64,000 nt of DNA from JALOLG01 sp963776935 (GTDB taxonomy: Bacteria > Actinomycetota > Acidimicrobiia > Acidimicrobiales > Ilumatobacteraceae). The notes beneath the pieces are model-generated. The model did not search any database and was not told where the DNA came from. It worked only from the letters and a program-made list of their open reading frames with translations. Position 1 is the first letter of the stretch; each line of letters begins with the position of its first letter. Below are positions 34,046 to 42,651 of this stretch, piece after piece. Both the position numbers and the translations under genes were made by a program. The stretch spans positions 124,001 through 188,000 of the forward strand of contig CAVZOP010000001.1 in the NCBI GenBank assembly GCA_963776935.1, in the 5' to 3' direction.

Positions 34046-35613
34046 CACCGAACGCGGTGGCCCGGCCCGCGGCAACCTCGGCGGGCCGGGTCGCCGGGCT
34101 GCGGGTCGACGTACAGCACGTCGCCAAGCGGTACGGCGCGGCGATCGCCCTCGACGATGTGAGCGTCGCCATCGAGCCGCGCTCGATCCACGGCCTCGTC
34201 GGCGAGAACGGGGCCGGGAAGTCGACGTTGGGCAAGATCATCGCCGGCGCGGTCGCACCGGACGACGGGCAGGTCCTCGTCGACGGTCGCCTCGTCAACT
34301 ACCGCTCGCCGCGTGATGCGATTCGCGATGGCATCGCCATCATCGACCAGGAACTCGCACTCGCGCCGGCGATGACGGTGCTCGACAACGTGTTCCTCGG
34401 AGTCGAACGCGGGTCGCTCGGCCTCGTCGACCGGACCGAGCAGCGCCACCTGTTCGCCCAGGCAGCGGCACGAATCGGCTTCCATCACGACCCCTCGGTG
34501 CGCGCCGGCACGTTCCGCGTCGCCGACCAGCAGATGGTCGAGATCGTTCGGGCGCTCGTCCGCGACGCGCGCCTGATCGTGATGGACGAGCCGACCGCCG
34601 CACTCCCCCGCAACGAAGCCGAACGCCTGCTCGAGCTCACCCGCGAGTTGCGTGACGAGGGGGCGACGATCATCTACCTGTCGCACATCCTCGGCGACGT
34701 GCTGAAGCTGTGCGACACCGTCACCGTGTTGAAGGACGGTCGGCACGTGAGGACCGGACCGACCGCGGGCGAGACCACGGATGGGTTGGTGACGGCAATG
34801 TTGGGTCGTCAGCTCGATCTCGTCTTCCCGTCGCGCCGGCCGATCGACGCGGATGCGCCGGTGGTGCTGTCGGTGCGAGGGCTGTCGTCGCCGCCGAAGT
34901 TCGACGACGTCTCGTTCGACATCAGGCGCGGCGAGATCGTCGGCCTCGCCGGGCTCGTCGGCAGCGGCCGCACCGAGATCGCCCGCGCTCTCTTCGGAGC
35001 CGATCCGGCATCTGGGACAATCCTCATGAACGGCCGGCCGGTGCGATCGCGCTCGCCGAAGGGCCGCATCCGCGATGGCATGGCGCTGCTCCCGGAGAGC
35101 CGCAAGGACCAGGGGCTCGTGATGGCGCGTCCGGTGAACGAGAACGTGAGCATGGCCCACATGGGCGCGGTGGCGACGGCGGGCGTCCTGAGCCGCGAAC
35201 GCGAGCGCGGCGTCGTCGGCGAGATGATGCACCGCGTCGACGCTCGCGCCGCCAGCCAGACGATGCCGATCCGAGCCCTGTCGGGCGGCAACCAGCAGAA
35301 GGTGTCGCTGGCGAAGTGGCTCGTGAAGACACCCCATCTGCTGATCGCCGACGAACCGACCCGGGGAGTCGACGTCGGCGCCAAACGCGCCATCTACGAA
35401 CTGATCCACGGCCTCGCCGCCGACGGGATGGCGGTGTTGCTGATCTCGAGCGAGCTCGAGGAGGTCATCGGGCTGTCGCACCGCGTGTTCGTCGTGCGGC
35501 GCGGACGGCTCACACTCGAGATCGACGGTGCGGACGCCAACGAGGACAACGTGATGCGCGCTGCATTCGGCGACGACGACGTCAACGCGGCAGAGCGGGC
35601 CACCGATGAGTGA
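34030..35613 (+). CDS. RbsA-type double-ATPase of sugar ABC transporter
   Basis: 527 aa with two nucleotide-binding domains. The first has Walker A GENGAGKST and Walker B LIVMDEPTAAL; the second has the degenerate GLVGSGRTE, signature LSGGNQQKVSLAKWL and LIADEPTRGVD, as in RbsA/MglA. A GTG at 34057 is an alternative start that avoids overlap with the solute-binding protein gene. It overlaps the permease gene by 8 nt. Confidence 0.9.
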   Translation: MARQLTPNAVARPAATSAGRVAGLRVDVQHVAKRYGAAIALDDVSVAIEPRSIHGLVGENGAGKSTLGKIIAGAVAPDDGQVLVDGRLVNYRSPRDAIRDGIAIIDQELALAPAMTVLDNVFLGVERGSLGLVDRTEQRHLFAQAAARIGFHHDPSVRAGTFRVADQQMVEIVRALVRDARLIVMDEPTAALPRNEAERLLELTRELRDEGATIIYLSHILGDVLKLCDTVTVLKDGRHVRTGPTAGETTDGLVTAMLGRQLDLVFPSRRPIDADAPVVLSVRGLSSPPKFDDVSFDIRRGEIVGLAGLVGSGRTEIARALFGADPASGTILMNGRPVRSRSPKGRIRDGMALLPESRKDQGLVMARPVNENVSMAHMGAVATAGVLSRERERGVVGEMMHRVDARAASQTMPIRALSGGNQQKVSLAKWLVKTPHLLIADEPTRGVDVGAKRAIYELIHGLAADGMAVLLISSELEEVIGLSHRVFVVRRGRLTLEIDGADANEDNVMRAAFGDDDVNAAERATDE

Positions 35614-36595
35614 CACGATCGCCGGGATGGAGGACGAACACGCGCCGTTGCGTTACTCGGGCGTCGTGAGCCGGCTCACGATGCTGCGTGAGTACGCGAT
35701 CGTCGTCTCGACCGTGGTGCTGTTCCTGGTGTTGACGTTCACGAGCGACGTGTTCTTCACCAAGTTGAACCTGTTGAACATCCTCGAGCAGCAGGCGCCC
35801 GTCGGCATCGTCGCCTTCGCGCTGACGCTCGTGATCATCAGCGGTGAGTTCGATCTCGCAGCCGGCGCGGTGTTCGTGCTCACCGGCATCGTCGCCACCA
35901 GATTGCACGCCGAGCTCGGCACCTACCCGGCGCTGCTCATCGGCATCGCCGTGGCCACCGCGTGCGGCGCGGTCAACGGGCTGCTCGTGGCGTACGTCAA
36001 GGTCAACTCGTTCGTGTGCACGCTGGCGACGAGCATCATCGTGTTCGGCGTCACCCTGGCGGTGACGAAGGGCAAGCTGATCACGATCACCGAGAGCTCG
36101 TACGGCACGCTCGGCGGGTCGAAGCTGTTCGGCGTCAAGTATTCGATCTGGATCCTGTTGATCGTCGGGCTGCTGTGCGGCTTCGTGCTGTCGCGCACGA
36201 AGTTCGGGCGGCGTCTGTTCGCCGTCGGTGGGAACCCGGAAGCGGCCCGGCTCTCGGGCATCAACGTCCGCGGCATCAAGCTCACGGCGTTCGTCATCAG
36301 TGGGCTGGCGGCCGGGATCGGCGGGGCGATCCTGTCGTCGCGCACCGCGGTCGGTCAGCCCGACAACGGCATCCGGATCGTGTTCGGCGCCTTCGCCGCG
36401 GTCGTGGTCGGCGGCACGAGCGCGGCCGGCGGCCGCGGTGCGATCTGGCGGACCGCCCTCGGCCTGCTGTTCCTGGCGTTGATCACCAACGGCTTCAACC
36501 TGCTCGGCGTCGACATCTACTACCAGCAGATCATCCAGGGACTGATCATCCTGCTGGCGGTGTCGGTCGACTCGTTGACCAGGACGTCGCAGTGA
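35606..36595 (+). CDS. RbsC-type permease of sugar ABC transporter
   Basis: 329 aa, about ten hydrophobic helices, with the family patterns NLLNILEQQAPVGIVAFALTLVIISGEFDLA and GGNPEAARLSGINVRGIK and TSAAGGRGAIWRT. It forms the membrane channel with the double ATPase upstream. The stop overlaps the TauD-like gene (GTGA), which ties that enzyme to the imported substrate. Confidence 0.9.
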   Translation: MSDTIAGMEDEHAPLRYSGVVSRLTMLREYAIVVSTVVLFLVLTFTSDVFFTKLNLLNILEQQAPVGIVAFALTLVIISGEFDLAAGAVFVLTGIVATRLHAELGTYPALLIGIAVATACGAVNGLLVAYVKVNSFVCTLATSIIVFGVTLAVTKGKLITITESSYGTLGGSKLFGVKYSIWILLIVGLLCGFVLSRTKFGRRLFAVGGNPEAARLSGINVRGIKLTAFVISGLAAGIGGAILSSRTAVGQPDNGIRIVFGAFAAVVVGGTSAAGGRGAIWRTALGLLFLALITNGFNLLGVDIYYQQIIQGLIILLAVSVDSLTRTSQ

Positions 36596-37632
36596 ACACG
36601 GTCGACGGACCGGCGAACTGGCTGGCGGCCGATCTCGAGGCGAACCACGTGTGGTGCCGCGAGCTGACATCCGTCGAGCTCGACGAGTTGGACGCCGCCG
36701 TCCGCCACGTCAGGCGTCGCAACCCAGAGCTCGACCTGGCGTCGATGACCGTCGCCGACTTCCCACTGCCGACCTTCACGGCCGAGATCGACAACCTTCG
36801 CCGCGTGCTCGTCGACGGGTGCGGGACGTTCGCGTACACCGGGGTGCCGGTCGACCGGTACGACGACGATGAGTTGCGCGCCCTGTGGTGGGGCTTGTGC
36901 CTGTCGATCGGGACCCCGGTGTCGCAGAGCTGGCGCGGCGACGTCATCGGCGACGTGCGCGACATCGGTACGGGGGTGAGCGGCCGCGCCGGCCGGGGCT
37001 ACACGTCCAACTCGGAGCTCAGCTTCCACTGCGACGCCGCCGACGTCACCGGTCTGTTCTTCCTCCGCCAGGGCAAGACCGGCGGCGTCTCACGGATCGC
37101 CAGCTCGGTCGCGGTGCACAACGAGATCGCCCGCCGCCGTCCCGACCTGCTCGAGCTGCTCTACCAACCGATGCCGGTCAGCTGGCAGTCGAACGAGGTC
37201 CCGGGCACGCAGCAGTGGTACGACATGCCGGTCTTCGGCCGCGCCGGAGACGACGTGGCGGCCGCCTACGTGCGGACCAACATCCTGTGGGCGGAGAAGA
37301 ACTGCGGCGCACCACCGCTGACGGACGAGCAGATCGAGGCCGTCGAGTTCGTCGCCGCCGTCGCCGCCGAGCCGCAGATGTGGGTCGAGCGCCGGTTCGA
37401 GGCGGGCACGATGTGGTTCGTCAACAACCAGACGATCTTCCACATGCGCACCGAGTTCACCGACCACGATGATCCGGCCCGCAAACGGCACCTGCTCCGC
37501 GTCTGGATGAGCCTCCCGAACAGCCGCCGCCTCCCGGCGAGCTTCGCGACCTACTTCGGCGACGTCACCCCCGGCGCCGTCCGCGGCGGCTACCCCAGCC
37601 GCTCCCCCTCCCCCGTCTTCCACACCCGCTGA
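36592..37632 (+). CDS. TauD/TfdA-like Fe(II)/2-oxoglutarate dioxygenase
   Basis: 346 aa from GTG. The iron motif HxD is FHCDAADVTGLFF, with a distal His in NNQTIFHMRTEF and Arg in RKRHLLRVWM for 2-oxoglutarate. The family hydroxylates small acids, often releasing sulfite or opening ethers. Fourth gene of the ABC operon by a 4-nt overlap, so the imported compound is probably its substrate. A strong hairpin follows. Confidence 0.88.
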   Translation: MNTVDGPANWLAADLEANHVWCRELTSVELDELDAAVRHVRRRNPELDLASMTVADFPLPTFTAEIDNLRRVLVDGCGTFAYTGVPVDRYDDDELRALWWGLCLSIGTPVSQSWRGDVIGDVRDIGTGVSGRAGRGYTSNSELSFHCDAADVTGLFFLRQGKTGGVSRIASSVAVHNEIARRRPDLLELLYQPMPVSWQSNEVPGTQQWYDMPVFGRAGDDVAAAYVRTNILWAEKNCGAPPLTDEQIEAVEFVAAVAAEPQMWVERRFEAGTMWFVNNQTIFHMRTEFTDHDDPARKRHLLRVWMSLPNSRRLPASFATYFGDVTPGAVRGGYPSRSPSPVFHTR

Positions 37633-37647
37633 AACCGTTCTGAATTG

Positions 37648-37681
37648 CGTCCGTCGAAGCGGCTGACGCCGCCGACGGACG
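37648..37681. terminator. Terminator hairpin after the TauD-like gene
   Basis: GCGTCCGTCG and CGACGGACGA arms with an inner GCGGC-TGAC-GCCGC stem form a near-continuous hairpin 16 nt after the TauD stop and before the convergent aldolase gene. Confidence 0.75.
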
Positions 37682-37691
37682 AATCGGGCCT

Positions 37692-38492
37692 TCACCTCTG
37701 AACGACGGGTCCAACCCCGGGTTCTGTCTGCTTCAGAATTCCCGTGTGCTCATCTGAGGCAGACAGAACGGGGGTTTCGGCGGTGAGGGCTTGCCAGCGG
37801 AGGGTGGTGTTGAAGGAGTTGCCGAGGTCGGGGAGCTCGGCGAGATCGTCGGGGCCGATCACGGGCGGTGTCGCCCCGAGCTCGGCGAGGCGGACGGTGA
37901 CCGCGGACAGCTCGTCGAGGTCGACGGCTGTCACGGTGGCCTGCTCGACGGACTCGCCGGCGACGGTGATGCCGTGCCCGCGCAGGATGCACACGCGGCG
38001 ATCACCCATGGCCGCGAGCATCTCGTCGGCGAGCTCGTCGCGCGTGATGAGGATCGGGCGCTCGAAGACGGGCACGCCGTCGAGCGCCAGCCGCATGGCG
38101 GGGATGTTGTAGGCGCCGAACACGGCCCGCAGCTCGAGCCCGGCGAGGCCGGCGATCAGCGTCGCCGGCGGATGGGCGTGCACGACCGCCGCCATGGCCG
38201 GGCGCTGGGCCAGCAACCGGGTGTGGATCGGGAGCTCCTTCGGCACCTGCCAGCCGTCCATCGCCTCCAACGGATTGCCGGCGAGGTCGACGAGGCGGAT
38301 GTCGGCGGCCGCCGTGCGGGCCACGCCGCGCTCGTGCGGACCGCGGCACCTGACGAGGATCGACGTCTCGTCGACCCGCACGGACACGTGCCCGAGGATG
38401 CCGTCGACCAACCCTCTGGCGCCGAGGATGCGGCATGCCATGGCGACCTTCTCGCGCTCGGAGAGCAATGGGTCAGCGGGCACCGAGACCAC
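37692..38492 (-). CDS. Class II aldolase/adducin family protein
   Basis: About 266 aa. ARGLVDGILGHVSVRVD, the zinc region HAHPPATLIAGL and LRGHGITVAGESVEQA match the class II aldolase/adducin fold. Its normal end is near WQALTAETPV; the last roughly 28 residues, including LSASDEHTGILKQTE, are encoded by palindromic repeat copy 6. GTG at 38483 is an alternative start. It overlaps the SDR gene and belongs to the minus-strand catabolic operon with the second Rieske oxygenase. Confidence 0.82.
   Translation of the reverse strand: MVSVPADPLLSEREKVAMACRILGARGLVDGILGHVSVRVDETSILVRCRGPHERGVARTAAADIRLVDLAGNPLEAMDGWQVPKELPIHTRLLAQRPAMAAVVHAHPPATLIAGLAGLELRAVFGAYNIPAMRLALDGVPVFERPILITRDELADEMLAAMGDRRVCILRGHGITVAGESVEQATVTAVDLDELSAVTVRLAELGATPPVIGPDDLAELPDLGNSFNTTLRWQALTAETPVLSASDEHTGILKQTEPGVGPVVQR
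37721..37771. repeat. Intergenic palindromic repeat, copy 6
   Basis: Arms GTTCTGTCTGCTTCAGAATT and CATCTGAGGCAGACAGAACG around CCCGTGTGCT. It overlaps the 3' end of the class II aldolase gene and supplies its terminal codons. Confidence 0.92.
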
Positions 38493-39282
38493 CGTCGGAG
38501 CGCAGGATCTCGCCCGTCATCCCCCGTGCCGCGTCCGACGCCAGGAACACGTAGGCGCCGGCGTGATCGGCGCCCGTCAACGCGACGTGCAGCGGCGTGC
38601 GCGCCGCGAGCTGCTCGGCGCGACGCGGCCGGTCATCGAGACGTTCGCCGTCGAGTCCGAGGCTGCGCGGTCCGCGCAGGTCGGTGGCGACCGTCCCGCC
38701 GGGCGCGACGCCGTTCACGCGCACGTCGGGCGCCAGCTCGTGGGCGAGCTGCACGACCGCCCCGCGCAGCGCAAACTTCGAACCCACGTACAGCGGTCCG
38801 CCGCGCCCGGCGTAGAAGCTGGAGCTCGACAGCGTGAAGATGACCGAACCGTGAGCGTCGCGCAGGGCAGGGAGGGCGGCCCGGGTGGTCAACAGCGGGC
38901 TCTTCACGTTGAGACCGAAGACCTCGTCGAAGGCGGCATCGAATCGATCGTCGGGGATCTCGGCGAGTGGTGTGTACAGGTCGAACACCCCGACGAACGT
39001 CACGGCGACGTCGATCCGTCCCCACCGCTCGATGGCGACCGCGACGAGCGACTCGTTGTCCTCGCGCCTCGTGGCGTCGCCCGGGACGGCGACGACCGAA
39101 TCACCGAAGTCGGACAGCGCCCCACACTTGGCGGGATCGAGCTCGAGCACCGCGACCTTGGCACCCTCGGCCACGAAGGCAGCGACGACGGCACGCCCGA
39201 TCCCCGACCCGCCACCCGTGCACACGACGACCTTGCCGGTCAGGGCGTCACCCCCGACGACGCGTCCGGCCGGCGCGCTCAC
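38473..39282 (-). CDS. Short-chain dehydrogenase/reductase
   Basis: 269 aa. Glycine-rich VVCTGGGSGIGRAV cofactor motif, a catalytic Ser in FTLSSSSFYAG and the YxxxK motif in PLYVGSKFALRG, then VNGVAPGG. NAD(P)-dependent; in Rieske operons such enzymes act as cis-diol dehydrogenases, a likely role here. The GTG start overlaps the stop of the beta subunit gene. Confidence 0.87.
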   Translation of the reverse strand: MSAPAGRVVGGDALTGKVVVCTGGGSGIGRAVVAAFVAEGAKVAVLELDPAKCGALSDFGDSVVAVPGDATRREDNESLVAVAIERWGRIDVAVTFVGVFDLYTPLAEIPDDRFDAAFDEVFGLNVKSPLLTTRAALPALRDAHGSVIFTLSSSSFYAGRGGPLYVGSKFALRGAVVQLAHELAPDVRVNGVAPGGTVATDLRGPRSLGLDGERLDDRPRRAEQLAARTPLHVALTGADHAGAYVFLASDAARGMTGEILRSDGGLGAR

Positions 39283-39842
39283 AGGAACAGGGCGAGGTTC
39301 TGGGTGCGCAGCACCGCCTCGTCGATGACGATGTCGCGCCGCGCCAGGATCCACCCGTCGTCGACCCGACGGAGCATGTCGGTGCGAGCCGCCGACACGA
39401 GATCAGCCGGTCGATCATCGCCGCGGCTGCGGTAGAGCAACACGTAGCTCCGGACTTCGACGACATCGGTGCCGTCGATCGGCGACACCTGCACATTGCT
39501 GACGAAGCGCCGTGCACGCGACGGCGGATCCTCCGTCCACGCGTGGTCGCCCTCGAGACGCTCGACGCGCTTGCCGAGCGAGTACCGATCCTCGTCGAAG
39601 TGGTCGATCGCTCCAGCCGGCCGCGCCGCGGACCCGCGCCCCGTCGTCACGGTGACCGGCATCCGGTAGCAGATGTCGTCGGCGAGCAACGACAGCCATT
39701 CGTGCAGGCGACGCTCGTCGAGCAGCTGCGCCTCCCACGCCAGCCACGTGGCGACGTCGTGATGGGTCGCGGCGTCGACGCCGGTGGGCCGGGTCGGGCG
39801 CGACGGGGCGACACGGCCGGCGTGGGTGTCGGACGTCGTCAC
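39279..39842 (-). CDS. Ring-hydroxylating dioxygenase beta subunit
   Basis: 187 aa from GTG. ATWLAWEAQLLDERRLHEWLSLLADDICYRMPV and PPSRARRFVSNVQV are typical of the NTF2-like beta subunit of aromatic dioxygenases. It overlaps the alpha subunit gene upstream and the SDR gene downstream (GTGA at both junctions). Unlike the first beta subunit in this window it is intact. Confidence 0.88.
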   Translation of the reverse strand: MTTSDTHAGRVAPSRPTRPTGVDAATHHDVATWLAWEAQLLDERRLHEWLSLLADDICYRMPVTVTTGRGSAARPAGAIDHFDEDRYSLGKRVERLEGDHAWTEDPPSRARRFVSNVQVSPIDGTDVVEVRSYVLLYRSRGDDRPADLVSAARTDMLRRVDDGWILARRDIVIDEAVLRTQNLALFL

Positions 39843-41212
39843 GACGAGACCGCCGCGACGCGCAACGGCACCGTCCGACGCCGGAGATCTGTGTCGTCGC
39901 CCTCGATCGCACGCGCCCACATGCGCAGCAGGGCGCGCTGGTTGTACTCGCCGTACCCGACGTACGCCTCGCCCGGTGCCGGCCACGCCGCCGGCCGGGA
40001 GGCCGTCCCGTCCTGTTCGCGGTCCATCCCCATCGTCGAATCGAGCAGCACCGTCGACCCCAGCGCGCCCCTGCTGACGCTCGTGATCGAGGTCCAGTTC
40101 TCGACGTCGTCCTGCTCGAACATCCCCGACGTGCCGAAGCACATGAGGTACGCCTTGTACGAGTCGGCCTTGAACGCCGGCGGCGCGTTGCGGTCGACCG
40201 CGAACCACGACAGACACTCGGTCTCCGTCGCGCTGACGGGCTGCCAGAGCCGGATCGAGATGAACGGCACGACGTCGTCGCCGGAGCGGATGCGCGGCCA
40301 GTTGTGCACGAAGCTGAGGTTCGGGAAGACCGTCGCCGCCGACACCATGAACCCGGCGTCGCCGACGAGTGCCTGCTGCTCGGGCGTCCAGGTGGCTCGC
40401 ATCCGCTCGGCCATCTCGGGCGGATAGCCGACGTGGGCGATGGCGTGGTCGAAGTCGCCCGGCGGGATCTTGTACGTCGTGCCGCCACCGCCGCCGGCGA
40501 AGTAGAGCGCCCCCTCCTTGCGCTTGTTGGCCGTCGGCTCGCGGAACAGCCCGATGTCGACCACGCTCGCGTGCGTGTGCGGTGTGTGGTACGAGTCGCC
40601 GGCGAAGTTCTCGGCGCCGATCTTCCAGTTGCACCTCACCCGCCATCGCTGCGGACCGCGCAGCTCGACACCCGCTTCGCTCTGGTTGAGGTAGAGGTCG
40701 AGGAAGAACCGCAGATCGCCGAGCGCGTCCTCGAGCGGCTCCGCGCCCGGATCGAGGTTGGCGAACACGAGGCCGCGGTACGACGCAATGTGTGGCGGCG
40801 ACAGGAGCGGGTGGGCCGCCTTGTCGAACCCGGCGTCGCCGCCGTATGCCTCTTGATGGAACGGCACACCGACCAGCCGGCCGTCGTTGCGGTACGTCCA
40901 CGCGTGGTACGGGCATCGGAAGTGCGACGCGTTGCCCGCCTCGGCCCGGCAGATCTGCATCCCCTTGTGGCGGCACATGTTGAGCACCACGTGGACCCGG
41001 CCCTGACCATCGCGGGACACGATGAACGAGTCGTCGACGATCCGGCGCACGACGTAGTCCCCCGGCTCGGGGATCTCGGATTCATGGGCGAGGAACTGCC
41101 AGGTGCGCGGGAACAGCCGCTCGCGCTCCAGGGCGAAGATCTCCGGATCGCTGTAGATCGACGCCGGGATCCGGCCGGCGTCGACGTTGGCGATCACCTC
41201 TGCGAGCTCCAT
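39839..41212 (-). CDS. Rieske aromatic ring-hydroxylating dioxygenase, alpha subunit
   Basis: 457 aa. Rieske cluster C80-x-H82 (CRHKG) and C100-xx-H103 (CPYHAW); mononuclear iron site D206-xx-H209-xxxx-H214 (GDSYHTPHTHA). Longer than the first alpha subunit in the window and from a different subfamily. ATG 41212 is used because the longer reading has no similarity. It is the first gene of the operon alpha-beta-SDR-class II aldolase. Substrate unknown. Confidence 0.9.
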   Translation of the reverse strand: MELAEVIANVDAGRIPASIYSDPEIFALERERLFPRTWQFLAHESEIPEPGDYVVRRIVDDSFIVSRDGQGRVHVVLNMCRHKGMQICRAEAGNASHFRCPYHAWTYRNDGRLVGVPFHQEAYGGDAGFDKAAHPLLSPPHIASYRGLVFANLDPGAEPLEDALGDLRFFLDLYLNQSEAGVELRGPQRWRVRCNWKIGAENFAGDSYHTPHTHASVVDIGLFREPTANKRKEGALYFAGGGGGTTYKIPPGDFDHAIAHVGYPPEMAERMRATWTPEQQALVGDAGFMVSAATVFPNLSFVHNWPRIRSGDDVVPFISIRLWQPVSATETECLSWFAVDRNAPPAFKADSYKAYLMCFGTSGMFEQDDVENWTSITSVSRGALGSTVLLDSTMGMDREQDGTASRPAAWPAPGEAYVGYGEYNQRALLRMWARAIEGDDTDLRRRTVPLRVAAVSS

Positions 41213-41390
41213 AGTCCCTGCACACCCTCCCCGCGGTCGAGGGTAGCCGAGGGATGGCGCAGGGTGGCGGGGTGAACGCTGGTCCAACTCTCGGCGACCG
41301 AAGGAACCCGGCCGCAGTCCCGGGGATTATGTTGTGCCCACATCAGGCCATCGTGAACTGGCCCTACGTGAACAGGAAGGTCGAACAAAC

Positions 41391-42644
41391 GTGAAACTCA
41401 GCGCAAGACGAACGAGCGCCATGGTTCTCGCCGCGACATGCCTCGTGCTTTCGGCATGTGGCGACGACGACGAAGAGAGCGCATCCACGGACGCGCCGGC
41501 CGACACCGGGGGGACGGAGGCACCGGCCGCCACCGACGCACCGGCCGCCACCGACGCACCGGCCGCGACCGACGCGCCCGACGGCACCGACGCCCCAGCG
41601 GGCACCGACGCACCGACGGGTGGCGGCGATCTGTCGGCGCTCGCGGCCGAGTGCGAGGCGGAGGGCAACCAGGTCAACCTGATCGCCCTGCCAGACGAGT
41701 GGGCGAACTACGAGGGGATCCTGCAGAGCTTCCGCGACAAGTACCCGGGGATCGAGAACCCGGTCGCCAACCCGAACGCCTCGTCGAGGGAGGAGATGGA
41801 GGCCGTCCAGACGCTCGCCGGCCAGGACGACATGCCTGACAACGTCGACGTCAGCCCGGCGATCGCCCAGGAGATGAAGGACGCCGGCCTGTTCGAGCCG
41901 TATGTCCCGACGGTGATCGACGAGATCCCGCCTGGACTCGTCGACGTCGACAACAACTGGACCGCCGCCTACTACGGCATCATGGCGATCTCCACGAACA
42001 CCACCATCGTGCCGAACCCGCCCCAGACGTTCGCCGACCTGCTGAAGCCGGAGTACGAGGGCGTCGTGTCGATCAACGGCGACCCGCGTGAGTCCGGGGC
42101 TGCGTTCGCAGCGGTGATGGCGGCGTCGTTCGCCAACGGTGGCAGCGCCGACGACATCATGCCCGGCATCGAGTTCTTCGCCGAGGTCAAGGCTGTCGGC
42201 AACCTCGGAAGCAGCGACATCACCCCGGCGAGCGTGCTGTCAGGCGAGACTCCGATCGCGCTCGACTGGAGCTACAACGTCCCGGGTCTGCGCGCCGAGC
42301 TCGAGGAGGCCGGGTTCGAGTACGTGACTCACTTCCCGTCCGACGGCGTGTACGGCGGCTTCTACGGACAGGGTGTGGTGAAGGACTCACCGCACCAGGC
42401 CTGCTCGAAGCTGTGGCTCGAGCACATCCTCTCCGACGAGGGTGCGCTCGGCTATCTCGAGGGCGGCGCGATGCCGGCCCGCTTCGAAGCCCTGGTCGAA
42501 GCCGACCTGGTCGACGAAGCGGCGATGGCGAACTTGCCGTCGGCCGACCTGATCGCCCAGATCGAGTTCCTCACGCCCACCCAGATCGCCGCCGCCGCCG
42601 AGGTGCTCGGTGAGAACTGGGGCCCGATGGTGGCTGACGCCTGA
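41391..42644 (+). CDS. ABC transporter solute-binding lipoprotein (family 1, PotD/Fe-type)
   Basis: 417 aa from GTG. Signal with lipobox (LAATCLVLSACG), then a low-complexity linker of repeated ATDAP units, then a binding domain with NLIALPDEWANYEGILQSF, NNWTAAYYGIMAISTN and TPIALDWSYNVPGL. This resembles spermidine/putrescine, iron or phosphonate binding proteins. It begins an operon with two permeases and an ATPase. A hairpin follows the stop. Confidence 0.86.
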   Translation: MKLSARRTSAMVLAATCLVLSACGDDDEESASTDAPADTGGTEAPAATDAPAATDAPAATDAPDGTDAPAGTDAPTGGGDLSALAAECEAEGNQVNLIALPDEWANYEGILQSFRDKYPGIENPVANPNASSREEMEAVQTLAGQDDMPDNVDVSPAIAQEMKDAGLFEPYVPTVIDEIPPGLVDVDNNWTAAYYGIMAISTNTTIVPNPPQTFADLLKPEYEGVVSINGDPRESGAAFAAVMAASFANGGSADDIMPGIEFFAEVKAVGNLGSSDITPASVLSGETPIALDWSYNVPGLRAELEEAGFEYVTHFPSDGVYGGFYGQGVVKDSPHQACSKLWLEHILSDEGALGYLEGGAMPARFEALVEADLVDEAAMANLPSADLIAQIEFLTPTQIAAAAEVLGENWGPMVADA

Positions 42645-42651
42645 CGTCGTC

